The notes below the pieces were generated by a model. That model did not search any database, was not told the DNA's origin, and worked only from the letters and a program-made list of their open reading frames with translations. From the NCBI GenBank assembly GCA_051747385.1, contig JBNJGB010000059.1, forward strand, positions 1 to 21,486: a stretch of 21,486 bases of DNA, in the 5' to 3' direction. A program made the position numbers and the translations under genes. The first letter of the stretch is position 1; every line of letters begins with the position of its first letter. Positions 1-6,921 of the stretch are shown here, piece by piece. The DNA comes from JBNJGB01 sp051747385. Its GTDB lineage: Bacteria > Myxococcota_A > UBA9042 > PHBI01 > JACKFB01.

Positions 1-1
1 C

Positions 2-493
2 CTCGACAAGAAGCGCGGGACCATCGACCTGGATCTCGTGCAGGACGGGGTGCCGTTCTCCTCCCGCGTCGTCTCCGAAGGGACCCTCCGCGCGCTGGCG
101 CTCTGTGCGCTGGCGGCCAACCCATGGCCGGCCTCTCTCGTGGCCTACGAGGAGCCTGAGAACGGCGTCCACCCACGGCGAATCGAGACGATCGGCGAGC
201 TGCTCGCGCAGATGGTCCGCGAAGCGCGGAAGCAAGTCATCGTCAGTACGCACTCGCCCCGATTCGCAGCGGTGATGGCGGAGATGGGGCGCGAGGGGCC
301 CTTCGCGGGGAGGATTCGGCTGCTCCGCGTCCAGCAGGTGGGTCGCCAGACGGAAATCCACCCCCTGGATGCGAGCACGCCTCTCATCGCTCACGGCGGC
401 ATCGAGTCCTCGCTGCGCGATGACGGCGAGGAGCGCCGTGGAGACAGCCCGACGTTCGAGGAAGTCTACGCCAGGGGATGGCTCGATGCCTGA
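2..493 (+). CDS. AAA/OLD-like ATPase, C-terminal part (5' end outside window)
   Basis: The reading frame is open from base 2, so this is the C-terminal 163 residues of a longer ATPase. Visible motifs are an ABC-type signature-like SEGTLR, a Walker B-like stretch (LVAYEEPENGVHP, with the EEPE acidic pair) and a switch histidine in VSTHSPRF. This order is typical of AAA_15/AAA_21 ATPases of the RecF/OLD class, many of which act in anti-phage or DNA-repair systems. The Walker A motif must lie upstream of the window. The stop overlaps the ATG of the next gene by 8 bases (486-493), so the two are probably translated together. The ATPase class is well supported; the biological role is inferred only from the partner gene. 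Confidence 0.85.
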   Translation, partial: LDKKRGTIDLDLVQDGVPFSSRVVSEGTLRALALCALAANPWPASLVAYEEPENGVHPRRIETIGELLAQMVREARKQVIVSTHSPRFAAVMAEMGREGPFAGRIRLLRVQQVGRQTEIHPLDASTPLIAHGGIESSLRDDGEERRGDSPTFEEVYARGWLDA

Positions 494-1091
494 ACCGCTG
501 GTGGTCGAGCTCTACTGTGAGGACTCGGGGCATCAGGCGCTGTGCTCCGCCCTCACCCGGCGCATCGCGTCCGACGAGGGCGTGCCGATCCGGTTGACGG
601 TCATGGCGGGACGAGGGGGAAAGGGACGCGCCATCAGGGAGTTCAAGAAGTGGCAGCAGTCTCGCCGCAACAGTCGTGTCTTTACGCCCGATCTCGGCAT
701 CATCGTCATCGACGCGAACTCCGCCGGGCCGCGTGAGAAGAAGCGCGAGCTGGAGAGCATCGTGCAGGCCGATCTCTGGGCGCACCTGGCAATCGGGACA
801 CCCGCCTCGCACGTAGAACGCTGGATGCTCTACGGAGATCCAGACGCGTTCGCCCGGGTCGTGGGGTCGCCACCACCGCCGGATCCGGGGAAGCGTGACC
901 GCAACGGCTACAAGAGCCTGCTCCGGCAGACCGTGGAGGATGCTGGCGTGTTCGTGTTGATCGGTCCCATGGAGGAACTCTCCCCCGAGGCCGCCCAGGA
1001 GATGGACCTGTACAAGGCGAGCCGGAACCTCCCCGACCTCGGTGCCCTGATCCAGGACGTTCGGAAGGCCTTTCGGCGGCTGTCGACCTGA
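486..1091 (+). CDS. Possible TOPRIM/DUF4276-like partner of the upstream ATPase
   Basis: A 201-residue protein whose ATG at 486 lies inside the end of the ATPase gene; I chose it because it gives the usual tight overlap of a translationally coupled pair. The N-terminus (VVELYCEDSGHQALCSAL) resembles the first strand and glutamate of small TOPRIM-like proteins (hhhVEGxxD), and residues near 75-82 (IIVIDANSAG) resemble the second acidic strand. ATPase plus small TOPRIM-like protein is a recurrent arrangement in OLD-related and PARIS-like defence systems. The family match is from motif reading only and the acidic motif is not canonical (DAN rather than DxD), so it could also be an unrelated protein of unknown function. 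No transmembrane segment or signal peptide is seen. Confidence 0.7.
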   Translation: MPEPLVVELYCEDSGHQALCSALTRRIASDEGVPIRLTVMAGRGGKGRAIREFKKWQQSRRNSRVFTPDLGIIVIDANSAGPREKKRELESIVQADLWAHLAIGTPASHVERWMLYGDPDAFARVVGSPPPPDPGKRDRNGYKSLLRQTVEDAGVFVLIGPMEELSPEAAQEMDLYKASRNLPDLGALIQDVRKAFRRLST

Positions 1092-1110
1092 GCCCTGTCC
1101 CCTCCGGAAG

Positions 1111-1326
1111 CTAGGACCGCAGCTCCCGGAGGCGCTCCTGGTAGGTCTCGCGGTCGATCTCTCCGCGGGCGTATCGGCGCTTCAGGATCTGCTCCGGGGA
1201 GTCCGCACCTCCCCGGGAGTTGCCGATGGAGCGGGCGATGCCCCAGACGACGAGGAGCAGGACGCCGATGCCTACCGCCCAGTAGAGGATCATCCAGAAC
1301 CCGTGCGGGTCACTCCAGTCATGCAT
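1111..1326 (-). CDS. Small SHOCT-domain membrane protein
   Basis: A 71-residue protein with one transmembrane helix (about residues 11-34, rich in Leu, Val and Trp) followed by a basic linker and a C-terminal SHOCT motif (SPEQILKRRYARGEIDRETYQERL, written here only as the family pattern: ILKxRYARGEI then YxxRLxxL). SHOCT is a short helical oligomerisation module found at the end of many small membrane proteins. The start at 1326 has a GGGAG ribosome binding site a few bases upstream. It is convergent with the ATPase/TOPRIM-like pair, with only 19 bases between stops. It lies just downstream of a wrecked NTPase fragment. Its function cannot be told from sequence. Confidence 0.85.
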   Translation of the reverse strand: MHDWSDPHGFWMILYWAVGIGVLLLVVWGIARSIGNSRGGADSPEQILKRRYARGEIDRETYQERLRELRS

Positions 1327-1425
1327 GTCGCTTCTCCCAGAGCTGCGCGGCCGGCGGCGCGGCGCGGCGCGTGGCCCGTCCAGCATGCTTCGGGTCAGCC
1401 CCCGCGCCCGGCCGCGTCGAGGGTG

Positions 1426-1514
1426 TGCGCCCGGTCCCCCCGTGACCGTGACCAGGTGTCGTGGAAGGCGTGCTCGCACGTGCAGGGCTCGCAGCCCACC
1501 TGGAAGCGTGTCAT
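1426..1514 (-). pseudogene. Fragment of a third Cys-marked P-loop NTPase gene
   Basis: From the ATG at 1514, with an intact GGGAGG site, the frame reads MTRFQVGCEPCTCEHAFHDT, nearly the same first 20 residues as the intact NTPases at 6922-7566 and 5368-6042. At about 1453-1457 the frame shifts, and the next frame continues with LVTVTGGPGA, the start of the P-loop. The homology then stops before the Lys-Thr of the Walker A motif; the remaining 180 or so residues are gone. As it stands the start codon opens a 39-codon frame ending at 1395. The flanking DNA from 1515 to 1795 holds no gene or promoter that I can support. This is a clear gene relic of the family, though translation of the short Cys-rich peptide is not excluded. 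Confidence 0.8.
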
Positions 1515-1795
1515 GAGGTACCTCCCATCTCGTCCACGTCCGTCATCTCCGCGGCGCCCCGCGGCGGCACCCTCTCGAGAACTCATCGGCGCTCGATTCG
1601 ACGCGAGCGGGCGGTGGTCCCGCCACGACCCTCGCCGGTGCGTTCGCCCGTGGAAGTGTCCACGGCGGCTGCGAAGCCCTGTCCGCCCGGGCTCCCAGCG
1701 GAGACGAGGTCCCCACGGACGGAGCCCGGGTTCCAGGGTGGGGGGGGCGCGGCGCGGTGCACTGCGGCGTCGGGGCCCGGTATCGGGAAGAGCGC

Positions 1796-2416
1796 TCACT
1801 CCTCCTGCTGCCCTTGCTCCTTGCCCATCATCTTCATCATGGGGCACCGGCCACCCTCCGACATCATCCCGGCGTGCTGGTTCATCATCTCGTGGAGCGG
1901 GACGATCTGATCGGGGTCGTCCGGGACCAGCCGGAGGCGCATGCCACCCTCGATCTCCTCGGTCGCGGCCGTCGTAGTGGCCATCATCTCCATCATCTCC
2001 ATGTCCATCTCGCCCTTGTGGCCCTGCCCCCCGCCGTGCTTCATCTCGTCCCGGTCTGCGTGCCGATCGTGCATGCGGGCCATCTTCCGCACCCGGTCTC
2101 GGAGCGCGGCCACATCGCCCGTGGTCGTGAAGTCCATGGCGACGGCGTCGTCGAGCTTCTGTACGCGCATCTGTGTCCCCTCGACCTGCATGGGACACAT
2201 CCCGGCCTCCATCCCCTCGGGTTCGCCGTCCATGGCGTGCGGCGCCTCCCCTCCCTGCTCGTCGGGGTGGTGGGCGGCGTGCTCCGTCTCGGGCGGTTGT
2301 GTGTTCGGCGCCTCGTCGGACTTGCGGGCGCTGCTGCCTGTGCTGCAGGCCGACACGACTAGGAGGATGGACGCGGACAGGACGAACAGGCTGTGTCGGG
2401 TGCTTGGTGCTTGCAT
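1796..2416 (-). CDS. Met/His-rich lipoprotein, probable periplasmic metal binder
   Basis: A 206-residue protein. A hydrophobic signal peptide ends in a lipobox (VVSAC), so it should be lipidated and face the periplasm. The mature part is rich in Met, His and acidic residues, with two CPM motifs (GMCPMQ near the middle and GRCPMMKMM near the end) and runs such as MDMEMMEMM. CPM and Met-rich clusters are typical of copper-binding periplasmic proteins, so copper or another soft metal is the likely ligand; that is an inference. The ATG at 2416 has an AGAGGAG site close upstream and is the only start giving a clean signal peptide. A sigma-54 promoter lies at 2593-2608, leaving a leader of about 166 bases with a hairpin in it. 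Confidence 0.85.
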   Translation of the reverse strand: MQAPSTRHSLFVLSASILLVVSACSTGSSARKSDEAPNTQPPETEHAAHHPDEQGGEAPHAMDGEPEGMEAGMCPMQVEGTQMRVQKLDDAVAMDFTTTGDVAALRDRVRKMARMHDRHADRDEMKHGGGQGHKGEMDMEMMEMMATTTAATEEIEGGMRLRLVPDDPDQIVPLHEMMNQHAGMMSEGGRCPMMKMMGKEQGQQEE

Positions 2417-2522
2417 GGTCTCCTCTGCTCTCGTGTGGGTCGGAGGCTGGACATCGCACTTCGCAATCGTCCACGCGGACCGATCGCGTGGCGCATGGCA
2501 TCGCCGCCGCCGTGATCGCGTT

Positions 2523-2555
2523 CGGTGCCGTGGCGACTCGCGCCACGAGGCACCG
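2523..2555 (-). other. Strong hairpin in the lipoprotein leader
   Basis: An inverted repeat of 13 base pairs (arms CGGTGCC-GTGGCG and CGCCAC-GGCACCG) with a 2-base bulge and a 5-base loop. It lies between the sigma-54 element at 2593-2608 and the lipoprotein start at 2416, so it would be in the mRNA leader. No T-run follows it, so a simple terminator is unlikely. It may be a regulatory RNA structure or an operator. Confidence 0.6.
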
Positions 2556-2592
2556 ACCATCCGAAGCTCTTTCAGAATGCGGCATACCCTCA

Positions 2593-2608
2593 TGCAATCA
2601 TGGTGCCG
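2593..2608 (-). promoter_or_regulatory. Sigma-54 promoter for the Met/His-rich lipoprotein
   Basis: Read on the minus strand the site is CGGCACC-ATGA-TTGCA, matching 10 of 12 defined positions of TGGCACG-N4-TTGCW, with the invariant GG and GC correctly spaced. It points towards the gene starting at 2416 and predicts a start of transcription near 2582. Confidence 0.65.
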
Positions 2609-2894
2609 GACTGTGGGTGGCGGGCCTTCCGGTTTTCCCGGACTCTGGCAGGGCGAGCACACGACGCGGCGGGTCTGGAGCCAACCGTCGACGCTCCCGT
2701 TCCCTCGCTACCGGGCGTGGCAGAGCCCCGGTGGGACCCCTCGCCCGCCCGAGATGCCACGAGCTGCCGGCAAAGAACCCGTGCCCTCGGGAAGACGTGT
2801 GGAGTATTGGACATCCTCCCGCGGCTCCCCACGGTCTCGTTACTTCGGCGGCACCGCCTCGTCCCGTGTCGTGTCGCCCTCCAAGCGACCAAGG
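2609..2894. other. Intergenic stretch without a recognised gene
   Basis: Between the lipoprotein promoter and the end of the permease gene I see no coding sequence with a credible start and composition, no tRNA fold and no repeat. It is the place to look for activator-binding sites of the sigma-54 promoter at 2593-2608, but no clear inverted repeat stands out. Confidence 0.5.
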
Positions 2895-2920
2895 GCGGGG
2901 CTCCGGACCCGCCGCCCCGC
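2895..2920 (-). terminator. Hairpin after the APC permease gene
   Basis: Perfect 7-base arms (GCGGGGC and GCCCCGC) enclose a 12-base loop, 8 bases beyond the permease stop codon. No T-run follows on the minus strand, so it is a terminator-like or mRNA-protecting hairpin rather than a classic intrinsic terminator. Confidence 0.5.
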
Positions 2921-2928
2921 TGGCTCCC

Positions 2929-4296
2929 TCAGGTGCGATCGTCGTGCGAGTGGGGCCGACGGTCGTTGCCATCATCGCCGTCGGACGGAGGGGCGCCGCG
3001 GAGGCGGAAGAACAGAGCCTCGGCCCCCCAGAGGGCCGCCATGAGGCCGGCCGCGACGCCGAGGACGGTCGGATCCGTCTCGGCCTTCGCCCACAGGAAG
3101 CCGCCGAGCACGAGGCCGTCCAGGGCGATGGCCGACAGGAGGACCCACGCCTTCGCCCCGACATCGGCGCGGAGGTGGCGCAGGACGCCCCAGTGCACGG
3201 CGATGTCCATGATGAGATAGAAGATGATCCCCAGCGCCGCGATGCGCGAGAGGTCGAAGAAGGCGGTCAGGATGCAGCCCAGCACGACCGTGTAGACCAG
3301 CGTGTGCTTCTGGATGTCGCCGGGCATCCCGAAGTGGCTGTGGGGGACCAGCCTCATGTCGGTGAGCATCGCGAGCATCCGTGACACGGCGAACACGCTC
3401 GCGAGGAGTCCCCCGCTGGTCGCGGCCATGGCGAGGACGACCGTGAACCAGACGGCGGCCTCGCCCAGCGCAGGCCGGGCCGCCGCCGCCAGGGAGTAGT
3501 CCATGGTCGCGACGATCTCCGGAAGGGAGAGGTTGCCCGCCACGGCCAAGCCGACCAGCGAGTACACGACGATGCAGACGGCGATGGAGATGATGATCGC
3601 CCGACCGACGTTTCGGCGGGGCTCGACGAGCTCGGAGCCGCTGTTCGTGATCGTGGTGAAGCCCTTGAACGCCAGGATCCCGAGGGCGGTCGCGCCCAGG
3701 AAGCCGTCGACGGAGCGGTCTCCCGCTCGTGAGGGCACGGCGTCCTCCAGGGAGTCCGCCACGGCGAGTCCGACGACGGCGAACACGAGGATGCCGACCA
3801 CCTTCACGACACCCAGGGTCCAGGCGACGCGACTCACCCAGACGTTGCCGGCGAGGTTGACCACGAAGATCACGACGATCAACGCGACGCCGACCACGGG
3901 AATGAACAGTGTGTCGTCGCCGAGATCGAGGAGCTGAGCGGCGTAGGCCCCGAATGTCCGCGCCAGGAAGCTCTGGGCGATGACCATCGAGAAGTACATC
4001 AGCAGCGCGTGGAACGCCGTGGTGACGGTTCGCCCGTAGGCCTTCTCGAGGAACATGGCGATCCCGCCGGCCGACGGGTAGGCGTTGGAGAGCCGGATGT
4101 AGGAGTAGGCGCTGGCGCCGACCACGGCGGCCGCTGCCAGGAACGCCAGGGGAAAGAGCGCGCCGGTCAGCTCGGCCATCTGGCCCGTGAGCGCGAAGAT
4201 GCCCGCCCCGATCATGACGCCGGTCCCCAGCCACACGGCGCCGGCCAGGGTCAGGGAGCCGCCGGCGTACTCGGGTCGTCGATCGTCGGCGCTCAA
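2929..4296 (-). CDS. APC-superfamily amino acid/amine permease
   Basis: A 455-residue inner-membrane transporter with about 12 hydrophobic segments. The first helix holds the unwound motif GVMIGAGIF, the APC substrate-binding signature, and a conserved loop reads LGILAFKGFTTITNSGSELVEP, close to the family's F-x-G-F-x-x-x-x-N-x-x-E-E pattern. Substrate cannot be told. I place the start at TTG 4296 because it has GGGAGGG seven bases upstream and its first bases overlap the stop of the 36-residue peptide (ATTGA); the next ATG would remove half of the first helix. The C-terminal tail is short, polar and His/Asp-rich. It is the last gene of the minus-strand train running from 6662, and a hairpin follows it. 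Confidence 0.88.
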   Translation of the reverse strand: MSADDRRPEYAGGSLTLAGAVWLGTGVMIGAGIFALTGQMAELTGALFPLAFLAAAAVVGASAYSYIRLSNAYPSAGGIAMFLEKAYGRTVTTAFHALLMYFSMVIAQSFLARTFGAYAAQLLDLGDDTLFIPVVGVALIVVIFVVNLAGNVWVSRVAWTLGVVKVVGILVFAVVGLAVADSLEDAVPSRAGDRSVDGFLGATALGILAFKGFTTITNSGSELVEPRRNVGRAIIISIAVCIVVYSLVGLAVAGNLSLPEIVATMDYSLAAAARPALGEAAVWFTVVLAMAATSGGLLASVFAVSRMLAMLTDMRLVPHSHFGMPGDIQKHTLVYTVVLGCILTAFFDLSRIAALGIIFYLIMDIAVHWGVLRHLRADVGAKAWVLLSAIALDGLVLGGFLWAKAETDPTVLGVAAGLMAALWGAEALFFRLRGAPPSDGDDGNDRRPHSHDDRT

Positions 4297-4403
4297 TCCC
4301 GACCCTCCCGATCTCGGTCTCTCCGCGCGGCTCTCCACGCCACGAGGGCGAACGTGACGAGCAGGAAGAGCCCGCTGACGATGGCCATCGTGCTGCCGTC
4401 CAT
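4293..4403 (-). CDS. 36-residue single-helix membrane peptide
   Basis: A very short gene between the methyltransferase-like and permease genes. Its ATG at 4403 directly follows the upstream stop (TGAATG) and has GGGAGG ahead of it; its own TGA overlaps the permease TTG (ATTGA). The peptide begins MDGST, has one hydrophobic helix of about 18 residues (AIVSGLFLLVTFALVAW) and ends in a highly charged Arg/Asp tail. The tight spacing on both sides and the ribosome site argue for a real gene. A role as a small accessory subunit of the permease is plausible, as for other short membrane peptides encoded beside transporters, but is not shown. Confidence 0.7.
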   Translation of the reverse strand: MDGSTMAIVSGLFLLVTFALVAWRAARRDRDREGRD

Positions 4404-5024
4404 TCAGACCTCCCCGGCGCGGGTGAGGGGGAATCGGGGAACGAACATCGGCACGCGGTCGCGGTACGCGCGGTAGGCGTCTCCGAACCGGTCGACCATC
4501 TGCCGCTCCTCCTTTCGGGCCAGGACCGTGTAGGCGATCACGATGATCGGGAAGGCGAAGACCGAGACGATCGTCGGCCAGTGTACGACGCCCTCCCCGA
4601 AGACGATGAGGAACAGGCCCGTGTACTGGGGATGGCGCATCTTCGCGTACACCCCATCCGTCACGAGTTGATCCTGCTGCGCGGCGCGGTGGACCGCCCG
4701 CCACCCCTCGACGACGTACTCGGCTCCGACGAAGACCAGGGCATAGCCGAGCCCCATGGCGACGAGGTGGGCCACCGGAGTGCCCGCGAGCTGGGCCCAG
4801 AGGTTCCCGCCTTCCGTCCAGGCCACGTCCACGCCGATGAAGCGGCCGAGGAAGTAAATGGTCAGTGGGAAGCCATACATCTCCGCGTAGAAGGCGATGA
4901 CGAAGGCCTGCAACACGCCGGCCCGGGACCACTCCTTCCAGCTGTCCGGCGCAAGGTAGCGGTACATCATCCACGAAACGAGGACGATGACGACGAGCGC
5001 GACCCCCCACATGCCCACGTGCAT
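4404..5024 (-). CDS. Isoprenylcysteine carboxyl methyltransferase-like (ICMT/PEMT) membrane protein
   Basis: A 206-residue membrane protein with about five helices. The C-terminal half carries the family signature: GVYAKMRHPQYTG, a hydrophobic helix pair, then ARKEERQMVDRFGDAYRAYRDRVP, the SAM-binding region of ICMT and phospholipid N-methyltransferases. Bacterial members methylate small or lipid substrates that are mostly unknown. The ATG at 5024 has GGAGGG upstream. It starts 11 bases after the PfkB remnant ends and its stop touches the next start (TGAATG), so it belongs to the minus-strand train. Family confidence is high; substrate is unknown. Confidence 0.88.
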   Translation of the reverse strand: MHVGMWGVALVVIVLVSWMMYRYLAPDSWKEWSRAGVLQAFVIAFYAEMYGFPLTIYFLGRFIGVDVAWTEGGNLWAQLAGTPVAHLVAMGLGYALVFVGAEYVVEGWRAVHRAAQQDQLVTDGVYAKMRHPQYTGLFLIVFGEGVVHWPTIVSVFAFPIIVIAYTVLARKEERQMVDRFGDAYRAYRDRVPMFVPRFPLTRAGEV

Positions 5025-5035
5025 CGGATCCCTCC

Positions 5036-5338
5036 TCAGATGGTCCGGACATCGACGCGGTCGAGGAGGCGCATCGCGTCCCGGGGACGGCAGAGGGCGG
5101 TCCCAGGCGTGAGGAGGGCCGCCGAACCTACCGCGACGGCGAGCCGCAACGCCTCGCGGAGGTCGTCGCCTCGGGCCAGGGCCGCGGTCAAGGCGGCGGT
5201 GAAGCTGTCTCCGGCGCCGCCCCCGCCCGGATCCACCCGGGGAGCGCCGCAGCGGAGCTTGTCCCCGGGGACCACGCGATCGACGGTGGTAAAGACGTCG
5301 AGCACCGGATTCATCGTGACGGTCGGGATCGGCTGCAC
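5036..5338 (-). pseudogene. pfkB: PfkB-type sugar kinase with a large in-frame internal deletion
   Basis: A 100-residue frame that joins the two ends of a roughly 310-residue phosphofructokinase-B-like kinase. The N-terminus (VTMNPVLDVFTTVDRVVPGDKLR then VDPGGGG) matches the start of PfkB enzymes, and it runs directly into GAGDSFTAALTAALARG and LLTPGTALCRPRD, the C-terminal ATP-site and anion-hole region. About 200 central residues, including most of the substrate-binding core, are absent. The junction lies in a glycine-coding repeat (GGGG joined to GAGD), as expected for deletion between short GC-rich repeats. GTG at 5338 has a perfect AGGAGG eight bases upstream, so the product may still be made. 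Sugar kinase activity is not expected. Confidence 0.8.
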
Positions 5339-5367
5339 GAGAGCTACCTCCTGAGTGAAGCTTCTGC

Positions 5368-6042
5368 TCAGCCCGGATGCACCACGGCGTCCAGCGCATG
5401 GTAGGCGGGGCGCCCCATGCAGCAGCGGGGCAGGGTCGTCCTCACCAGCTCGAGGGCGAGGGTGGCCTTGTGCAGGAACTCCTCGGCGCTCCCCACGACG
5501 ATGCGATTCGGGTGGCGCTCCCAGGCCGCGAGGATCCGACGATCCAGCTCCGCGGCCGTCACCGTGGAGGCCGTCTCGAGGCCATCACCGTCTCTCTGGC
5601 CCTGCTCCGGGCCGGGCGCCCGCAGATGGATCACCGCGGCGTATCGGCTCAGCTCGCGCTCCAGGGTCGTGCCGAGCTGCCTCCAGTACGACTGGGCGCT
5701 CCCCGGCCAGTAGGCCAGGCCGTCCACCGTGCCCCGGTCGCAGAGGGCGACGGCCACCCGGCCCTCGTCCACGACCAACGTCTCCAGCTCCCGCTGGAGG
5801 TGGAAGATGGCCCGCTCGGCGGCGCATCGTACGGCGGGTCCGCCGTCTCGTGGAAAGCCGCCGTCGAGGACCATGGCCGTGGCCTCGGGCAGCACCCCGA
5901 CGTGCGTGCAGAGGGATCGCAGCGCCATCTCGAGCACCGCGGTCTTGCCCGCACCGGGCGCTCCCGTGACCGCGATCAGGTGGGTGTCGTGGAAGCGGTG
6001 CCGGCACGTGCAGGTCTGGGAGCCGGTCTGGAAGCTCCTCAT
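5368..6042 (-). CDS. Cys-marked P-loop NTPase (AAA_28-like), copy B
   Basis: A 224-residue soluble protein. Residues 11 and 13 form a CxC motif followed by a conserved FHDT (17-20); the Walker A loop GAPGAGKT is at 27-34, and VALCDRGTVDG near residue 100 is the Walker B/DRG motif common in AAA_28 and nucleoside-kinase-like P-loop proteins. A Cys pair (LPRCC) lies near the C-terminus. The CxC, the Cys pair and the copper-gene context suggest metal or redox sensing, which is inference. It is well over half identical by eye to the 214-residue paralogue at 6922-7566, with an extra 15-residue tail. The start overlaps the preceding stop (ATGA, 6039-6042). The substrate is unknown. Confidence 0.85.
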   Translation of the reverse strand: MRSFQTGSQTCTCRHRFHDTHLIAVTGAPGAGKTAVLEMALRSLCTHVGVLPEATAMVLDGGFPRDGGPAVRCAAERAIFHLQRELETLVVDEGRVAVALCDRGTVDGLAYWPGSAQSYWRQLGTTLERELSRYAAVIHLRAPGPEQGQRDGDGLETASTVTAAELDRRILAAWERHPNRIVVGSAEEFLHKATLALELVRTTLPRCCMGRPAYHALDAVVHPG

Positions 6043-6662
6043 GAGTCACCTCTCGTTTCGTCGTGCTGCCTGCCCGGTTCGTCCATCAGGCCCCTCCGCG
6101 CGTGTGCATGAGAGCGGTCCAGGCGTTGCCAGTGGACTCGCCGGTGCAGATGACCGTGCAGGAACCCCATGACGTGCCGCATCGGCACGGCGTGGCACGA
6201 GGCTGGCCCCTCCTCGCCGGCGGAGCCGAAGACGACCATCCGCAAAGCCCGGCCTCCCGGCGTCCTGGCGCGGCCGCTGCCAAAGAGGGCCCGGACCATG
6301 TCGGGGGCGGCGTCCTCCGTGCAGCAGCCGTACTGCGTGAGGACCGCCTGCAGCGCGCGTGGATCCCGTGACGGCCGATCGAAGCCACCGGGGGTTCCGT
6401 ACACCTCGGCGACGATCCAGTCGGCCTCTCCCGATGCGGAGAGAAGTACCGGATCGGGCCTCCGGGTCGACGTGGCGAGGCGCGATCGCCCTGCTTCGTC
6501 GGCCTGGCGACCGGTCGTCGGGAAGCGGACGCCGAGGACGTAGCGGCCCATGGCGCTCGACGGCTCGTCGCGACGCCACGGCCCCAGGACGGGATACTCC
6601 GCCACGGTGAAGTACCCGTTGACCTGCAGGTACGCTTGAACGAGTGCGACGGCGCTGTCCAT
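6039..6662 (-). CDS. Hypothetical protein, first gene of the NTPase-permease train
   Basis: A 207-residue protein that I do not recognise with certainty. The start (ATG 6662) has GGAGGAG upstream; the N-terminus MDSAVALVQAYLQVNGYFT followed by YPVLG is reminiscent of a widespread uncharacterised family whose members have a nuclease-like acidic strand and EVK motif. Here the corresponding stretch reads DWIVAEVYG, so the lysine is missing and activity should not be assumed. A Cys pair (YGCCTED) follows, then a conserved-looking RMVVFGS strand. The C-terminal 40 residues are His/Arg-rich and low in structure. Its stop overlaps the NTPase start by four bases, so the two are co-translated. The sigma-54 element at 6819-6834 lies about 157 bases upstream. 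Confidence 0.75.
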   Translation of the reverse strand: MDSAVALVQAYLQVNGYFTVAEYPVLGPWRRDEPSSAMGRYVLGVRFPTTGRQADEAGRSRLATSTRRPDPVLLSASGEADWIVAEVYGTPGGFDRPSRDPRALQAVLTQYGCCTEDAAPDMVRALFGSGRARTPGGRALRMVVFGSAGEEGPASCHAVPMRHVMGFLHGHLHRRVHWQRLDRSHAHARRGLMDEPGRQHDETRGDS

Positions 6663-6818
6663 CGTCGTGCTCTCCTCCGGCTCGGGGGGCGGGCCGCGGG
6701 CGGTGGCGTCATCCCGACGAGACCGCCGCGACCGCGAGACTCCTACACCGCCGGGAGACCCTCTCGGGCCCATGTCGCTCGGTGCGCGAGTCGTCTGACT
6801 CTTCGCCTTCTCCCTCCA

Positions 6819-6834
6819 TGCAACTCAGGTGCCA
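6819..6834 (-). promoter_or_regulatory. Sigma-54 promoter for the 6662-2929 gene train
   Basis: On the minus strand the site reads TGGCACC-TGAG-TTGCA, 11 of 12 defined positions of the sigma-54 consensus. It lies between the end of the upstream NTPase gene and the hypothetical protein, pointing at the latter, with a predicted transcript start near 6808 and a leader of about 146 bases. Confidence 0.75.
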
Positions 6835-6885
6835 CCGGCCTGCAGGCCCGCTCGTTGGGCGGTTCCGCGGGCGAGGTGGCCGGTG
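6833..6885 (-). terminator. Two-tier hairpin after NTPase copy A
   Basis: Outer arms CACCGGCC (6833-6840) and GGCCGGTG (6878-6885) enclose inner arms GCCCGC (6846-6851) and GCGGGC (6867-6872). It sits 36 bases beyond the NTPase stop and just upstream of the sigma-54 site, where it could separate the two transcription units. No T-run follows. Confidence 0.4.
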
Positions 6886-6921
6886 CTGTCGAAAATGCGG
6901 CACTCCCCGGTCGAAGGGCCG

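Noticed and set aside
1515..1795. Remains of the lost NTPase body upstream of the relic
   Set aside because: No stretch in any frame resembles the central or C-terminal NTPase motifs (CDRG, AYWPG, LPxCC).
2769..2786. A sigma-54-like GGCAA...CGTGCC on the minus strand
   Set aside because: The spacing between the -24 and -12 elements is two bases too long, which sigma-54 does not tolerate.
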